DNA of 24,996 bases from JBHHYR01 sp046757585 (GCA_046757585.1 JBHHYR010000035.1:1-24996), one strand, 5' to 3'; counted from the first letter of the stretch, positions 7,138-15,867 are shown. Program-made: numbers and translations. Notes: a model not told the origin generated them from the letters alone.

Positions 7138-7782
7138 TCATTTTGAGCGGCCCCGCCCGGCGGCCGACCACGTCACGTAGCGGCCTACCCGATCACGGTA
7201 GCAGCGATACTCGTCGCCATACGCCTGGGCGAGAGCGCTTTCTTCCCGTCGGATCAAGTAGTGGAAGAAGGCCGCGTTCAGCAGCGCGAGCGCGAGGAGC
7301 ACCAGCCGGCCTTCGGTCAAGAAGGCGCCGAAGATCAGGAGATCTAGGCTCACGTAGATCGGGTTGCGGGTCCACGCGAAGATGCCGCCGGTCACCAAGG
7401 GGGTGCGGCTCTGCCGATCGATGCCGAGTCGCCACGAATCGCCGAACGCCCGCAATGCCAGCGCGTAGATCACGATCGCGGCCGCCGAGAGCACTACACC
7501 GGCCGCCTTGGTCACCAGGCCGTCGATTCGGACGATTCCCAGCTGCGGCGGAACGGGCGGGCTCGCCAGTGGCCAGGCATAGGCGACGACGGCGTATCCC
7601 CAGAAGAGCAGACAGACGGCATGCGCCAGGTCGGCCAGCCCTTGCGCGACGGATCGTTGCGCGTCGATGACCACTATGTGTACGCCGCGAGCGTAGAGCA
7701 TGAATCCGCGCACGAGGCCAAGGGTGACCACGCACGCAAGAGCGGTAAGTACGAGAAGATCGAAGCACCGGTCGGCAGTCAT
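7138..7782 (-). CDS. isoprenylcysteine carboxyl methyltransferase-like membrane protein
   Basis: The protein has 214 residues and several membrane spans, at about 8-28, 52-70, 92-112 and 143-172. The C-terminal half carries the pattern of the ICMT/PEMT-like family: FGDSWRLGID (113-122), then LVTGGIFAWTRNPIYVSL (129-146), the Glu pair RREES (178-182) and YGDEYRCYRDRVGRY (188-202). In this family these elements form the S-adenosylmethionine pocket at the membrane face. The common RHP of the family is RNP here (139-141), a substitution also known in other members. The methyl acceptor cannot be inferred; bacterial relatives are often of unknown substrate. No co-directional neighbour is close, so context gives no hint. 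Confidence 0.82.
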   Translation of the reverse strand: MTADRCFDLLVLTALACVVTLGLVRGFMLYARGVHIVVIDAQRSVAQGLADLAHAVCLLFWGYAVVAYAWPLASPPVPPQLGIVRIDGLVTKAAGVVLSAAAIVIYALALRAFGDSWRLGIDRQSRTPLVTGGIFAWTRNPIYVSLDLLIFGAFLTEGRLVLLALALLNAAFFHYLIRREESALAQAYGDEYRCYRDRVGRYVTWSAAGRGRSK

Positions 7783-8070
7783 CTCGATGGGCTCCAGCCC
7801 GCCTCATCTCGAATCGCCACGAACGTCCACGCAACTGCCGTATAAAGGTGCGCGCGTACGAGATATATCGCTCGAAGGAAAATTGCGCCCAAGAGAGAAG
7901 TGCCGAACAACTTCGCCAGGTACCTAGCGGTGGCTGAGAGCGCACACGTGGACTTCCTGAATCTGTTCTTTCGGCGCTGGTGACCTGGCGTCCCCCTGGT
8001 TTACAGGCTGACCGCGACCTTGCCGGACTCGTGCCCCGCTTCCGCGATCCACTGCAGACTGGTCCCAGTT
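7783..8070 (+). other. intergenic, nothing recognised
   Basis: This stretch separates two minus-strand genes. I find no open frame with a ribosome site and no clear terminator or RNA fold. A promoter for the methyltransferase-like gene should lie in its left part but no convincing boxes stand out. Confidence 0.4.
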
Positions 8071-8814
8071 TCACCCTTGAGCGAAAATTTTCCGTGCTCC
8101 GATAAGGGGAGCCGTCTTGCTCTGGAACAAACTGGTCAGCGGTAGGAACCGCTCCGCCACAGCCCGGGGAAAAACGTCGCGACAGAAGACCACGATGACG
8201 AACATCTGCCCGCTGTCGAGATAGGCGCCCCCGGTGCCGAATACGCTGCCGACGTGATAGGTGGACACAAAGTCCTGCGCCGTGATGATCTTTCTGCCTT
8301 CGTGGTCGGTGGCGTCGGCGGCCTTCTGCACGCAAAAGAGCCCCGCTGACTGGCCGATGGTCTCGATGATGATTTCGCTGTCATGACTGTCGATCCAATC
8401 GGAGGGCACCCCGAGCTCATGGAGTAGACGAGCAATCATCGGAATCGCACCGACAAACGCCGAGGATATCAACGGGATAGCCGCATGACGTTGGGAATTC
8501 CGGCAATCATTCCATGGGCCTTCTTGGCCATGGGTCCCGATGAGCGAGAGCACGGGGGTTGTGCCCGTCAACTCAGATGCAGCTCCGGCCGAGGCAGCCA
8601 CGTTCCGAGCGAAAACCTGCTTCGTCGGCGGTAAAGCGTCGAAGCGCACCGTCGTATACACGCGCGCCAGAACCACCGATTCCTCAAACTGCGTATGCAG
8701 TGTCGCGGCCAGCTCCTGGGCCGCCTCTTCCAGGCACTGCGCTTGCCCAACGCGTGGTTCCACGCTCGCCCAGAGGTCTGCAACCGAAGACGAACTCGCT
8801 TGCTCGATCCGCAT
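8071..8814 (-). CDS. conserved protein of unknown function, GAF-like C-terminal half
   Basis: The ATG at 8814 is fixed by a strong ribosome site, AAGGAGGGG; the frame extends further upstream but without support. The 247-residue soluble protein has an N-terminal helical region (10-60), a central segment with LIGTHGQEGPWNDCRNSQRH (91-110) and IPLISSAFVGAIPMIARLL (113-131), then a C-terminal half ending FGTGGAYLDSGQMFVIVVF (192-210) and a helix with ERFLPLTSLFQSKTAPLI. The last part looks like the end of a GAF/PAS-type sensory domain. No output or DNA-binding domain is visible. It is transcribed away from the respiratory operon that begins 302 bases to the right, so a role in sensing for that operon is conceivable but only inferred from position. 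Cys and His residues (Cys104, His110, Cys161, Cys211) might bind a ligand. Confidence 0.78.
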   Translation of the reverse strand: MRIEQASSSSVADLWASVEPRVGQAQCLEEAAQELAATLHTQFEESVVLARVYTTVRFDALPPTKQVFARNVAASAGAASELTGTTPVLSLIGTHGQEGPWNDCRNSQRHAAIPLISSAFVGAIPMIARLLHELGVPSDWIDSHDSEIIIETIGQSAGLFCVQKAADATDHEGRKIITAQDFVSTYHVGSVFGTGGAYLDSGQMFVIVVFCRDVFPRAVAERFLPLTSLFQSKTAPLIGARKIFAQG

Positions 8815-9116
8815 AATCGCCCCTCCTTTACATGCGAGAACGTTTTGAACACACGAGCAACGATAAGCCTTTTCCGCGTCGCTATCATACAACCCCCCGG
8901 AGAACAATCGCCTTCTGGTCTGGAGGGCTGAAGCGTGTGGCGCCGGCAGGCGGGGCCGCTTGCGCGGGAATCGCAGGCGCACTCATTCTCGAAATTGGGA
9001 ATGGCCGGTCGGCCCGGTCGCAGTCGTTGTACACCTCCGCCTCCGTCGCGACTGGCATACCTCTTGCCCCGCGGACACGCCATGGTTGGCCCGAGCGTTC
9101 GCTGAGGAACGAGCTC
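8815..9116. promoter_or_regulatory. divergent intergenic region, presumed promoters of the respiratory operon and of the 8071 gene
   Basis: The region lies between two genes read in opposite directions, so both promoters should be here. I looked for FNR-type (TTGAT-N4-ATCAA), NarL-type and sigma-54 sites and found none that is convincing. TATCAT at about 8883 could be a -10 box but lacks a good -35. The forward frame is open through much of the region, so a longer N-terminus for the next gene is not excluded. Confidence 0.4.
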
Positions 9117-11045
9117 ATGAGCCAGGTCGTAGCCGAGCCTGACGTAGGAGCACGCCTGCGCGTCGAGGTACCCGGTGAGGGGTACTTCCACAACCTCATT
9201 GCCTGTCAGGCGGCGTGTCCCGTTCGCACGGACGCTCGCGGGTACGTCCGCGCCATTGCGGCCGGCCGCTTCGAGGAAGCGTATCTCATCGCCCGCGGTC
9301 CGAATCCGCTCGCCTCCATTTGCGGGCGCGTGTGCGGCGCGCCGTGCGAGACGGCGTGCCGCCGCGGCGCCGTCGACAGGCCGATCGCTATTCGCGCGCT
9401 CAAACGCTTCGCGTGCGATCAGTTCGGTGCGGCGGCGCAACCGGATGGCAGCAGCGGGATGATCGAGTTTCTCAAGAACGCGGCGCAACGCGGAACCGAT
9501 CGGGCCTGCGAAGCGGCCGAGGAACTTCTGCCGCTGCTGCAGTCGACCTTGCACGGACGCATACCACTGGCGCGCGGGAAATCGGTCGGCATCATCGGCA
9601 GCGGGCCCGCTGGTCTGGCTGTTGCCCACGATCTCGCCCTGCTCGGTTTCGAAGTCACCATCTACGAGATCGAGCCGGTGCTGGCCGGCATGCTCGCCGT
9701 GGGCATTCCCGAGTACCGCCTGCCCCGTGACCTCATTCGCGCCGAGGTGGCGGTCATCACCGGCCTGGGCGTCAAGGCCGTCACCAACTGCGAAGTGGGC
9801 ACAGACGTCAGTCTGCCCGAGTTGCGTTCCCGTCACCACGCCGTGGTCATTGCAGTGGGGGCAAAGCGCTCCGGGCGGCTGCCGGTCCCCGGGGCTGACG
9901 CCGAGGGGGTGCTGGGCGGGGTGGAATTTCTGCGCGACGTGGCCCTCGGCAATCCCCCACCCCTCGGCCGCCGTGTCGTGGTCATCGGCGGAGGCAACGT
10001 CGCCTATGATGTCGGCCGCACGGTCCTCCGTCAGATCTCAGTGGACGCTGCCCGCGCGGCGCTGCGCGAGCGCTCCGTCGGCCTCGTGCACCTGTGCTCG
10101 CTCGAGTCTCTGGAGGAGATGCCGGCGGATGATGTCGAAATCATCGAGGGCGATGACGAAGGGATCGCGCGGCGCAACGGCCTCGGGCCGGTGGAGATCT
10201 TGACCGACGGATCCGGGCGCGTGCGGGGCGTCGTGTTCCGCAAGTGCCTGCGGACCTACGACGAGAACCACCGGTTCGCCCCGGTCTTCGACGACACGGT
10301 GCGCGAAACAATCGAGTGCGACAATGTGCTTGTCGCCGTCGGGCAGCGGGTGGATCTACGTTTCGTCGATTCCCAACGGGACGGCATCGCGTTGACCGAG
10401 CGGGGGTTCATCCGGTGCGATCCCGAAACCGGACGCACCAGTGCCCCGGACGTCTTCGTCGCCGGCGATCTCGCGTACGGGCCGAAACTCCTCATTCACG
10501 CGGTGGCGTCCGGCAAGAAGGTGGCGCGTGCCGTCTATGAAACTCTCATGGGACACCCCATCACGTACCAGGACGTCGAGCTGCACCTGGCGATTCCCGA
10601 TTACGCCCGCGAGCGCGGTTACGAGCACCGTCCCCGTGTGCCGATACGGACGACGCCGGCGGCGGAGCGCATCCGCTCACACGCCGCTCCCGTGGAGCTC
10701 GGTTATACGGAGGCGGAAGCGCGGCTGGAGGCGCAGCGCTGCCTCGACTGCGGCGTCAACACCATCTTTGATGGCGAAAAGTGCATCCTCTGCGGCGGCT
10801 GCGTCGATGTGTGTCCGTCACTGTGCCTGCGCATCGTCTCCGCGGATCACCTCGGAGGCGATGCCGGGCTCGACGACCTGCTCGACCGGTACTTGGCGCG
10901 CATGCCCCGCGGGCAGGCGTCGGCGATTCTGAAAGACGAAACGATTTGCATCCGGTGCGCGCTCTGCGCGGAGCGCTGTCCGACGGGGGCGATCACGATG
11001 GAACGGTTTCTCTTCAAGGAGGTCCCGGGATGCCAAGCCGCTTAG
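9117..11045 (+). CDS. GltD-like FAD/NAD(P) oxidoreductase with C-terminal 2x[4Fe-4S] ferredoxin domain
   Basis: I start this 642-residue protein at the ATG at 9117, behind GAGGAACGAG, because family similarity begins at once; the frame is open upstream. The N-terminal Fer4_20-type domain has Cys at 30, 34, 69, 73, 77 and 81. An FAD dinucleotide fold follows (VGIIGSGPAGLAVA, 157-170) and an NAD(P) fold (VVVIGGGNVAYDVG, 287-300), with the C-terminal FAD motif TSAPDVFVAGD at 441-451. The end carries CLDCG (542-546) and two ferredoxin motifs, CILCGGCVDVCP (Cys556/559/562/566) and CIRCALCAERCP (Cys611/614/617/621). This is the architecture of the glutamate synthase small subunit and NfnB family, which moves electrons between NAD(P)H and iron-sulfur partners. 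There is no membrane span or signal, so it acts in the cytoplasm. Its gene overlaps the Rieske gene by 16 bases; there is no gltB, so a respiratory rather than a glutamate role is inferred. Confidence 0.9.
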   Translation: MSQVVAEPDVGARLRVEVPGEGYFHNLIACQAACPVRTDARGYVRAIAAGRFEEAYLIARGPNPLASICGRVCGAPCETACRRGAVDRPIAIRALKRFACDQFGAAAQPDGSSGMIEFLKNAAQRGTDRACEAAEELLPLLQSTLHGRIPLARGKSVGIIGSGPAGLAVAHDLALLGFEVTIYEIEPVLAGMLAVGIPEYRLPRDLIRAEVAVITGLGVKAVTNCEVGTDVSLPELRSRHHAVVIAVGAKRSGRLPVPGADAEGVLGGVEFLRDVALGNPPPLGRRVVVIGGGNVAYDVGRTVLRQISVDAARAALRERSVGLVHLCSLESLEEMPADDVEIIEGDDEGIARRNGLGPVEILTDGSGRVRGVVFRKCLRTYDENHRFAPVFDDTVRETIECDNVLVAVGQRVDLRFVDSQRDGIALTERGFIRCDPETGRTSAPDVFVAGDLAYGPKLLIHAVASGKKVARAVYETLMGHPITYQDVELHLAIPDYARERGYEHRPRVPIRTTPAAERIRSHAAPVELGYTEAEARLEAQRCLDCGVNTIFDGEKCILCGGCVDVCPSLCLRIVSADHLGGDAGLDDLLDRYLARMPRGQASAILKDETICIRCALCAERCPTGAITMERFLFKEVPGCQAA

Positions 11046-11497
11046 AGCCGGAACCCGTTCGGCGCCGGGACTTCCTGGGACTGGCTGGCCTCTGGGCAGC
11101 CGGGGTCGCGATCTTCGGCTCGGTGATCGGCATGATCCGGCTCCCGAAACCGTCGGTGCTCCCCGAGGCCGGACACCGATTCCGCGTCGGACGCCCGGAA
11201 GACTTTCCGGCTGGCACGGTGCGCGTGATCCCCGAGCAGAAGGTGCTGGTGCTCTCCAACGCCCGGGGTGTGGCTGCCATCTCGCTGGTGTGTACGCACC
11301 TCGGCTGCATCGTGTCGCAAACGGACAAGGGGTTCGCTTGTCCCTGCCACGGCTCGGCGTTCGGCCCGGATGGAGCAGTGCGAAAAGGGCCGGCGCCACG
11401 CGCCTTGCGCTGGCTCGAGGTCACGCAGGCCGTCGATGGCCGTCTGGTCGTCGATGCGAAACGGGAGGTTGCTCGCGGTACGTTCTACAAGGCCTGA
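11030..11497 (+). CDS. Rieske [2Fe-2S] protein of a cytochrome bc-type complex
   Basis: The ATG at 11030 has an excellent ribosome site (AAGGAGG, 11016-11022) inside the end of the preceding gene. The 155-residue protein has a twin-arginine-like start (RRRDFLGLAG, 11-20), then a hydrophobic helix (about 16-36) that probably remains as membrane anchor. Both cluster motifs are intact: CTHLGC at 88-93 and CPCHGS at 104-109. The ligands are therefore Cys88, His90, Cys104 and His107, with Cys93-Cys106 as the stabilising disulfide. In bc complexes this domain takes the first electron from quinol at the Qo site of cytochrome b and hands it to a c-type cytochrome. The cytochrome b and multihaem cytochrome follow directly, so the set forms one complex. 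It is short for the family but complete. Confidence 0.95.
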   Translation: MPSRLEPEPVRRRDFLGLAGLWAAGVAIFGSVIGMIRLPKPSVLPEAGHRFRVGRPEDFPAGTVRVIPEQKVLVLSNARGVAAISLVCTHLGCIVSQTDKGFACPCHGSAFGPDGAVRKGPAPRALRWLEVTQAVDGRLVVDAKREVARGTFYKA

Positions 11498-11584
11498 CCC
11501 CGAACACGCGCCGTGTGGTGGCCGCGACAGACTCCGAGGGAAAACGCGAAGGAACACGGACTCTCGCGCACGAGGCAACGACAG

Positions 11585-13132
11585 ATGAGAAGGACAGGGC
11601 TCGGCGTCTTCGCAGACAACCTAAGGCGGCTGCCGAACAACGTTCGGGACTCTTTGGTCCGGCATGGCCCGCCGCGGTCGCCCCGCAGCCGGGCCCAGGC
11701 CGTGTTTTCCAATCTGTTCTTGCACATCCACTCGACCCGCACCGATGTCCGCAGCCTGCGATTCAGTGCCACGTTGGGCCTGGGGGTCGCATCCTTTTCC
11801 CTGTTCCTCATCCTGCTCGCTACCGGCGTCCTGCTGATGGTTTACTACACGCCGTCGACCAGCCTGGCCTACGACGGCATGAAGGACATCCAGTACGTGG
11901 TGCCGACGGGGCGCTTCATCCGCAACATCCATCGTTGGGCCGCCCATCTCATGGTGGTCACGGTCATCCTGCACATGTGCCGCGTGTTCTACACCGCGAG
12001 CTACAAGGCCCCGCGTGAGTTCAACTGGCTCCTCGGCATGGGGCTGTTCGTCCTCACCCTGGCCCTGTCGTTTACCGGCTACCTCCTCCCGTGGGATCAG
12101 CTGGCGTACTGGGCGGTGACCATTGGCAGTAACATCGCCGCGTCGCCGCGTGAGCTCACCGACGCCCTGGGCATCACCCGGTACTTCGACCCGGGTGGCT
12201 TACAAAAAGAGCTGCTGCTCGGTGCCAGTGAGGTCGGCCAGGATGCGCTGACCCGCTTCTACCTGCTACATGTCATGGTGCTGCCGCTCGTTCTGACCAT
12301 GCTTGCCGGGGTACATTTCTGGAGAATTCGAAAGGATGGCGGGCTGGGCAGGCCCGGTGTCAGGGTGACGCCAGCGGGAAAGGGAGCGCCGCCGGCCGGG
12401 ACACCGCCCGCCTCGGCTGCCGAGGCGCCGAGCAAGACGTATGGCCTCATGTGTGTCGTGCGCGACCGCAGCCCGGTGGTCAACCAGGATCCTGGCGAGA
12501 CGGTACCGAGCTGGCCATACCTGCTGCGTGCGGAGCTCTTGGTTTTCATGGCCACCATGCTCGTATGCGTGGTGCTTGGCCTGCTGTCCGACGCCCCGCT
12601 CAAGGAGCTAGCCAACCCGAGCATTCCCGAAAACCCGGCGAAGGCGCCGTGGTACTTTCTCGGCCTGCAGGAGATGGTGTCGTACTCGGCCTTCATGGGT
12701 GGTCTGGTGATTCCCAGCATTGTGGTTCTCGGCCTGGCGCTCATTCCCTATCTGGACCGCGAAGCTGAGGATGCCGGGGTCTATTTCAGCGGTGCGCGCG
12801 GGCGGCGGATCGCGCTGTACAGCCTCGTGTTCGGCGTGCTGGCGGCGGTGCTGGCCGTGGCGGTTCCGGTCAACTTCGGGTGGTTCCGCGACTGGTTTCC
12901 GAACATCCCCCAGCTGGTCATCATTTTTGTGAATCCCGGTTCTCTGCTGACAGCCGCGTACGCCGTGTGGTCGGTCATGGTGCTGAAGCGCACCGGCTCT
13001 ACGCGGCTCGGTGCAATCGCCTTATTCACCTGCTTCCTGGCCGGCTTCGTGATCATGACGTACGTCGGCATGAACCTGCGGGGCCCGAACTGGAATTTCT
13101 ACTGGAGCCGAGCCGACTGGCCAATCCACTGA
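11585..13132 (+). CDS. cytochrome b (b6 plus subunit IV fused)
   Basis: I choose the ATG at 11585 (515 residues); an open frame extends to 11513 but reads as low-quality sequence. The N-terminal half matches cytochrome b6. The haem-binding His pairs are His116 (NIHRW) with His229 (LLHVM) and His130 (ILHMC) with His244 (GVHFW). GYLLPWDQ is at 165-172 and the RFYLLHVMVLP helix at 224-234. A Pro/Ala-rich cytoplasmic linker (about 255-285) joins it to a subunit-IV-like half with spans near 316-334, 371-389, 406-428, 450-467 and 473-496. The Qo-site PEWY motif is replaced by APWY (354-357, within NPAKAPWYFLGLQE). The protein oxidises quinol with the Rieske subunit encoded immediately upstream. Only 8 bases separate it from the multihaem cytochrome gene. 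Confidence 0.94.
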   Translation: MRRTGLGVFADNLRRLPNNVRDSLVRHGPPRSPRSRAQAVFSNLFLHIHSTRTDVRSLRFSATLGLGVASFSLFLILLATGVLLMVYYTPSTSLAYDGMKDIQYVVPTGRFIRNIHRWAAHLMVVTVILHMCRVFYTASYKAPREFNWLLGMGLFVLTLALSFTGYLLPWDQLAYWAVTIGSNIAASPRELTDALGITRYFDPGGLQKELLLGASEVGQDALTRFYLLHVMVLPLVLTMLAGVHFWRIRKDGGLGRPGVRVTPAGKGAPPAGTPPASAAEAPSKTYGLMCVVRDRSPVVNQDPGETVPSWPYLLRAELLVFMATMLVCVVLGLLSDAPLKELANPSIPENPAKAPWYFLGLQEMVSYSAFMGGLVIPSIVVLGLALIPYLDREAEDAGVYFSGARGRRIALYSLVFGVLAAVLAVAVPVNFGWFRDWFPNIPQLVIIFVNPGSLLTAAYAVWSVMVLKRTGSTRLGAIALFTCFLAGFVIMTYVGMNLRGPNWNFYWSRADWPIH

Positions 13133-13140
13133 CGCCAACG

Positions 13141-15867
13141 ATGGAAGACCGAGACAACGACCCGGCACGTCAGCTCCGCGCCATCGACTACCGCGTGAAG
13201 ATCTGGTTGCTGGTGGTCAGCCTGGCCACCATCGCTCTTCTGGCCGCCGCCGCGCTGCGAGAGAACGTGTTTGCCGAGTGGCGCACCCTGCGCGCGCAGT
13301 ACGCGACGATCCTGGCTGCCAAGGCAAGCGACCCGCGCGGTCGAGCGGCTGCACGCCAGTTCGAGGTGCAGATCGTGCAAAACTACGTGCCAGAGTTGGG
13401 TGCAGTCGACCGCTGTATGACGTGCCACGCCGGGATCGAGGACCCGCGGATGGTCGACCAGCCGCAGCCGTTTACGACTCACCCCGGGCGCTACCTCCAG
13501 AGCCACGACCCCGCGAAGTTCGGCTGCACCGTGTGCCACCAGGGCCAGGGGCGAGCCACCGAGGTCGCCGCCGCCCACGGCCGTGTGGCGTACTGGGACC
13601 GCCCTTTGCTCGCCCCATCCTTGGTCAAGACGACCTGCACGCAATGCCACGCCGAAGTGGACCTCTACGGTCCACGCGGGCTCTTCAGCCAGGCCGAGGG
13701 CACTGGGCGGGCTGCCGCCGACGAACTACTCGCTGCAGGCCGGCGCCTGCTGCGCGAACGTGGCTGCCTCGGCTGTCATACGCTGAACGGTAAAGGAGGA
13801 ACTATCGGGCCGGATCTCACTTTCGTCGGCAACAAGAGCCATCACGACTTCGATTTCTCACACCTGGGCAAGAATGCACCGCGTGAGGTGACGTACTGGC
13901 TGACGCAGCACTTTCTCGCACCCGCGTCCGTTTCACCTGGAACGCTCATGCCCCCCGTCGGTGGGGCTCCGGACGGCAGCCAAGCCACGGCGGAGGCCGA
14001 GGCGCTGACTGCATATATGCTGTCGCTGCGGCGCAAAGAGAGCGGACGGTACGCGTCGCTGGAACAGACGCCGGCAGTGGATGCGGAGACTGGCCGCGAG
14101 CTTTATGCCCAGTACTGCTCGGCGTGTCATGGCCCGGACGGGCGCCAGGGCATGGTCGCCGACATTCGCACGCCCGCGCTGAACAACGCGAACGCCCTGG
14201 CGGCTGCCAGTGATGACTATTACCGCTTCATCATTGCCAACGGACGCAGCAACACTGCCATGCCCGCCTGGGGCAAAGGGCACGGCAATCTCTCACGGGA
14301 GGAAATCGACCGCATCGTCGCGTATATCCGCAGCTGGGACGCCGAAGGGCCGCGCCTCGGCGATATCCGTTCCCGCTCGGGCGATCCACGACGCGGGCGC
14401 GCCTATTACCGTGGCCGTTGCGCGGGGTGCCATGGGTCGAACGGTCAGGGCGGAGTCGGGAACAGCCTGAACTCGGCAACGTTCCTGGCGGTCGCCGATG
14501 ACCGCTTCCTGGCTCGCTCGATCATCTATGGCCGTCCGGGAACCGCTATGCCTTCGTGGAAGCGCTTGCCCACGCAAGCCGTCAGCGACATCCTCGCCTA
14601 CATTCGCACGTGGCAGCCACCACCGCCCACCTTCGCTGAAGTGGCGGCAAGTATGAAGGCCACATCAGCGTCGGCGAACGCCGAGATCGGCCGCCGCCTG
14701 TTCAGGTCGTCCTGCGCGGCATGCCACGGACGCGATGGTCGCGGTGGGATCGGCCCCGCCGTGACCGGTGCGGATTTCCTCCAGGTGGTCGACGACGTCT
14801 ATATGTATCGTGCCATCACGGCCGGACGCCCGGGCACCGCCATGCCCGCATGGCGGCAGCTCTCGGCTGACGACGTCGGCGCGCTCATTGCCTACCTGCG
14901 GAGCTTCCAGCCCGAGCAACCACTCGAGCTCGAGCCGGTCCCCGTTCTGGCCGGGGATTATGCGGTCGGTGAAATCTACTACCAGGTCTCCTGCGCCAAC
15001 TGCCATGGGGAGCAGGGGATCGGCGGGGTCGGGCCACGGCTGGCGAGTCCCGCCTTCCTGAGCTCGGTCTCCGATGCGGCGCTGTTCCAGTGGATCAGCC
15101 GTGGCCGGGTGGGGACGGCGATGAAAGGGTTCCTGGCCGAGGCGCAAGGACCGACGCAGCTCACCAGCGGACAGATCGCCGATATCATTGCCTACCTGCG
15201 GCACATCGGGACACGCGAGGAACTGCCAGTGCTCCGAACCGGCATCGGCAACCCTACGGTCGGCAAGCGGCTCTTCCAAGGGCATTGTGCGTCATGCCAT
15301 GGGCAGGACGGCGAGGGCGCGTCAGGGCCGCAACTCAACAACCCCGCCTTCTTGCGGACGGCGTCCGACGGTTTCCTAACTGCCACCATCACTCTTGGCC
15401 GCAGGGGCACTCCCATGCAACCGATGGTGCGGGGGCAGGAAGGGTTGGGCCAGATCCGTCCGCGCAATGTGGCGGACATCATCGCGTACATGCGCTTGTG
15501 GGCGTTCCCGCAGACCTGGCGGAAAACGCGTCGGGTCACGGAAATGAGCCACCGAGCGATCACGTCGGGCCACGATCACTACCAGCGGTACTGCTCCGGC
15601 TGTCACGGACCCCACGGCCGGGGGCAGCGGGACGGCCCCGGCTACTATGCTCCCGCTCTGAACAATCCGGAATTTCTTGCGGCGGCATCCGACGGTTTCC
15701 TGCTCGCCACGATCGCGCGTGGACGTGAGGGAACGCCGATGCGTCCGTTCGGAGAAGGTGCGGGTGGAATCGTATCACTCAAAGCTCACGAGCTCGACGA
15801 GATCATATCGTTCATTCGTTCATGGCAGGCGCGGCCCGCGCCGGCCACAGGGAGGGAAGAATCATGA
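13141..15867 (+). CDS. membrane-anchored decaheme cytochrome c with six tandem monoheme domains
   Basis: This 908-residue protein has one N-terminal membrane anchor (about 21-39) and ten CxxCH sites. Sites 1-3 (Cys92, 129, 166) sit in a small trihaem-like head. Site 4 (Cys209) belongs to a class I domain with probable ligand Met270 in LMPP. Sites 5-10 (Cys326, 427, 525, 618, 716, 818) recur every 93-102 residues, each with its own likely Met ligand in GR-x-G-T-x-M or a close variant (Met374, 470, 568, 661, 759, 867) and each ending in a D-I-I-A-Y-x-R-like helix. This is six class I cytochrome domains in a row, held in the periplasm on one anchor. It follows cytochrome b at 8 bases and overlaps the molybdoenzyme gene by 4 (ATGA), so it is the natural electron link between the two. 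A plain cytochrome c1 is not otherwise present in the cluster. Confidence 0.93.
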   Translation: MEDRDNDPARQLRAIDYRVKIWLLVVSLATIALLAAAALRENVFAEWRTLRAQYATILAAKASDPRGRAAARQFEVQIVQNYVPELGAVDRCMTCHAGIEDPRMVDQPQPFTTHPGRYLQSHDPAKFGCTVCHQGQGRATEVAAAHGRVAYWDRPLLAPSLVKTTCTQCHAEVDLYGPRGLFSQAEGTGRAAADELLAAGRRLLRERGCLGCHTLNGKGGTIGPDLTFVGNKSHHDFDFSHLGKNAPREVTYWLTQHFLAPASVSPGTLMPPVGGAPDGSQATAEAEALTAYMLSLRRKESGRYASLEQTPAVDAETGRELYAQYCSACHGPDGRQGMVADIRTPALNNANALAAASDDYYRFIIANGRSNTAMPAWGKGHGNLSREEIDRIVAYIRSWDAEGPRLGDIRSRSGDPRRGRAYYRGRCAGCHGSNGQGGVGNSLNSATFLAVADDRFLARSIIYGRPGTAMPSWKRLPTQAVSDILAYIRTWQPPPPTFAEVAASMKATSASANAEIGRRLFRSSCAACHGRDGRGGIGPAVTGADFLQVVDDVYMYRAITAGRPGTAMPAWRQLSADDVGALIAYLRSFQPEQPLELEPVPVLAGDYAVGEIYYQVSCANCHGEQGIGGVGPRLASPAFLSSVSDAALFQWISRGRVGTAMKGFLAEAQGPTQLTSGQIADIIAYLRHIGTREELPVLRTGIGNPTVGKRLFQGHCASCHGQDGEGASGPQLNNPAFLRTASDGFLTATITLGRRGTPMQPMVRGQEGLGQIRPRNVADIIAYMRLWAFPQTWRKTRRVTEMSHRAITSGHDHYQRYCSGCHGPHGRGQRDGPGYYAPALNNPEFLAAASDGFLLATIARGREGTPMRPFGEGAGGIVSLKAHELDEIISFIRSWQARPAPATGREES

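Noticed and set aside
8815..9116. FNR, NarL or sigma-54 sites upstream of the operon
   Set aside because: I searched for the consensus forms by eye and found no convincing match.
8568..9839. Long minus-strand frame across the operon start
   Set aside because: It overlaps two well-supported genes in other frames and shows no protein family features.
9117..11045. Glutamate synthase small subunit (gltD) for nitrogen assimilation
   Set aside because: There is no glutamate synthase large subunit; the C-terminal ferredoxin domain and the overlap with a Rieske gene point to respiration.
13141..15867. CRISPR-like or DNA-level tandem repeats in the cytochrome gene
   Set aside because: The periodic similarity is at protein level, from repeated haem domains; the DNA units are diverged and part of one open frame.
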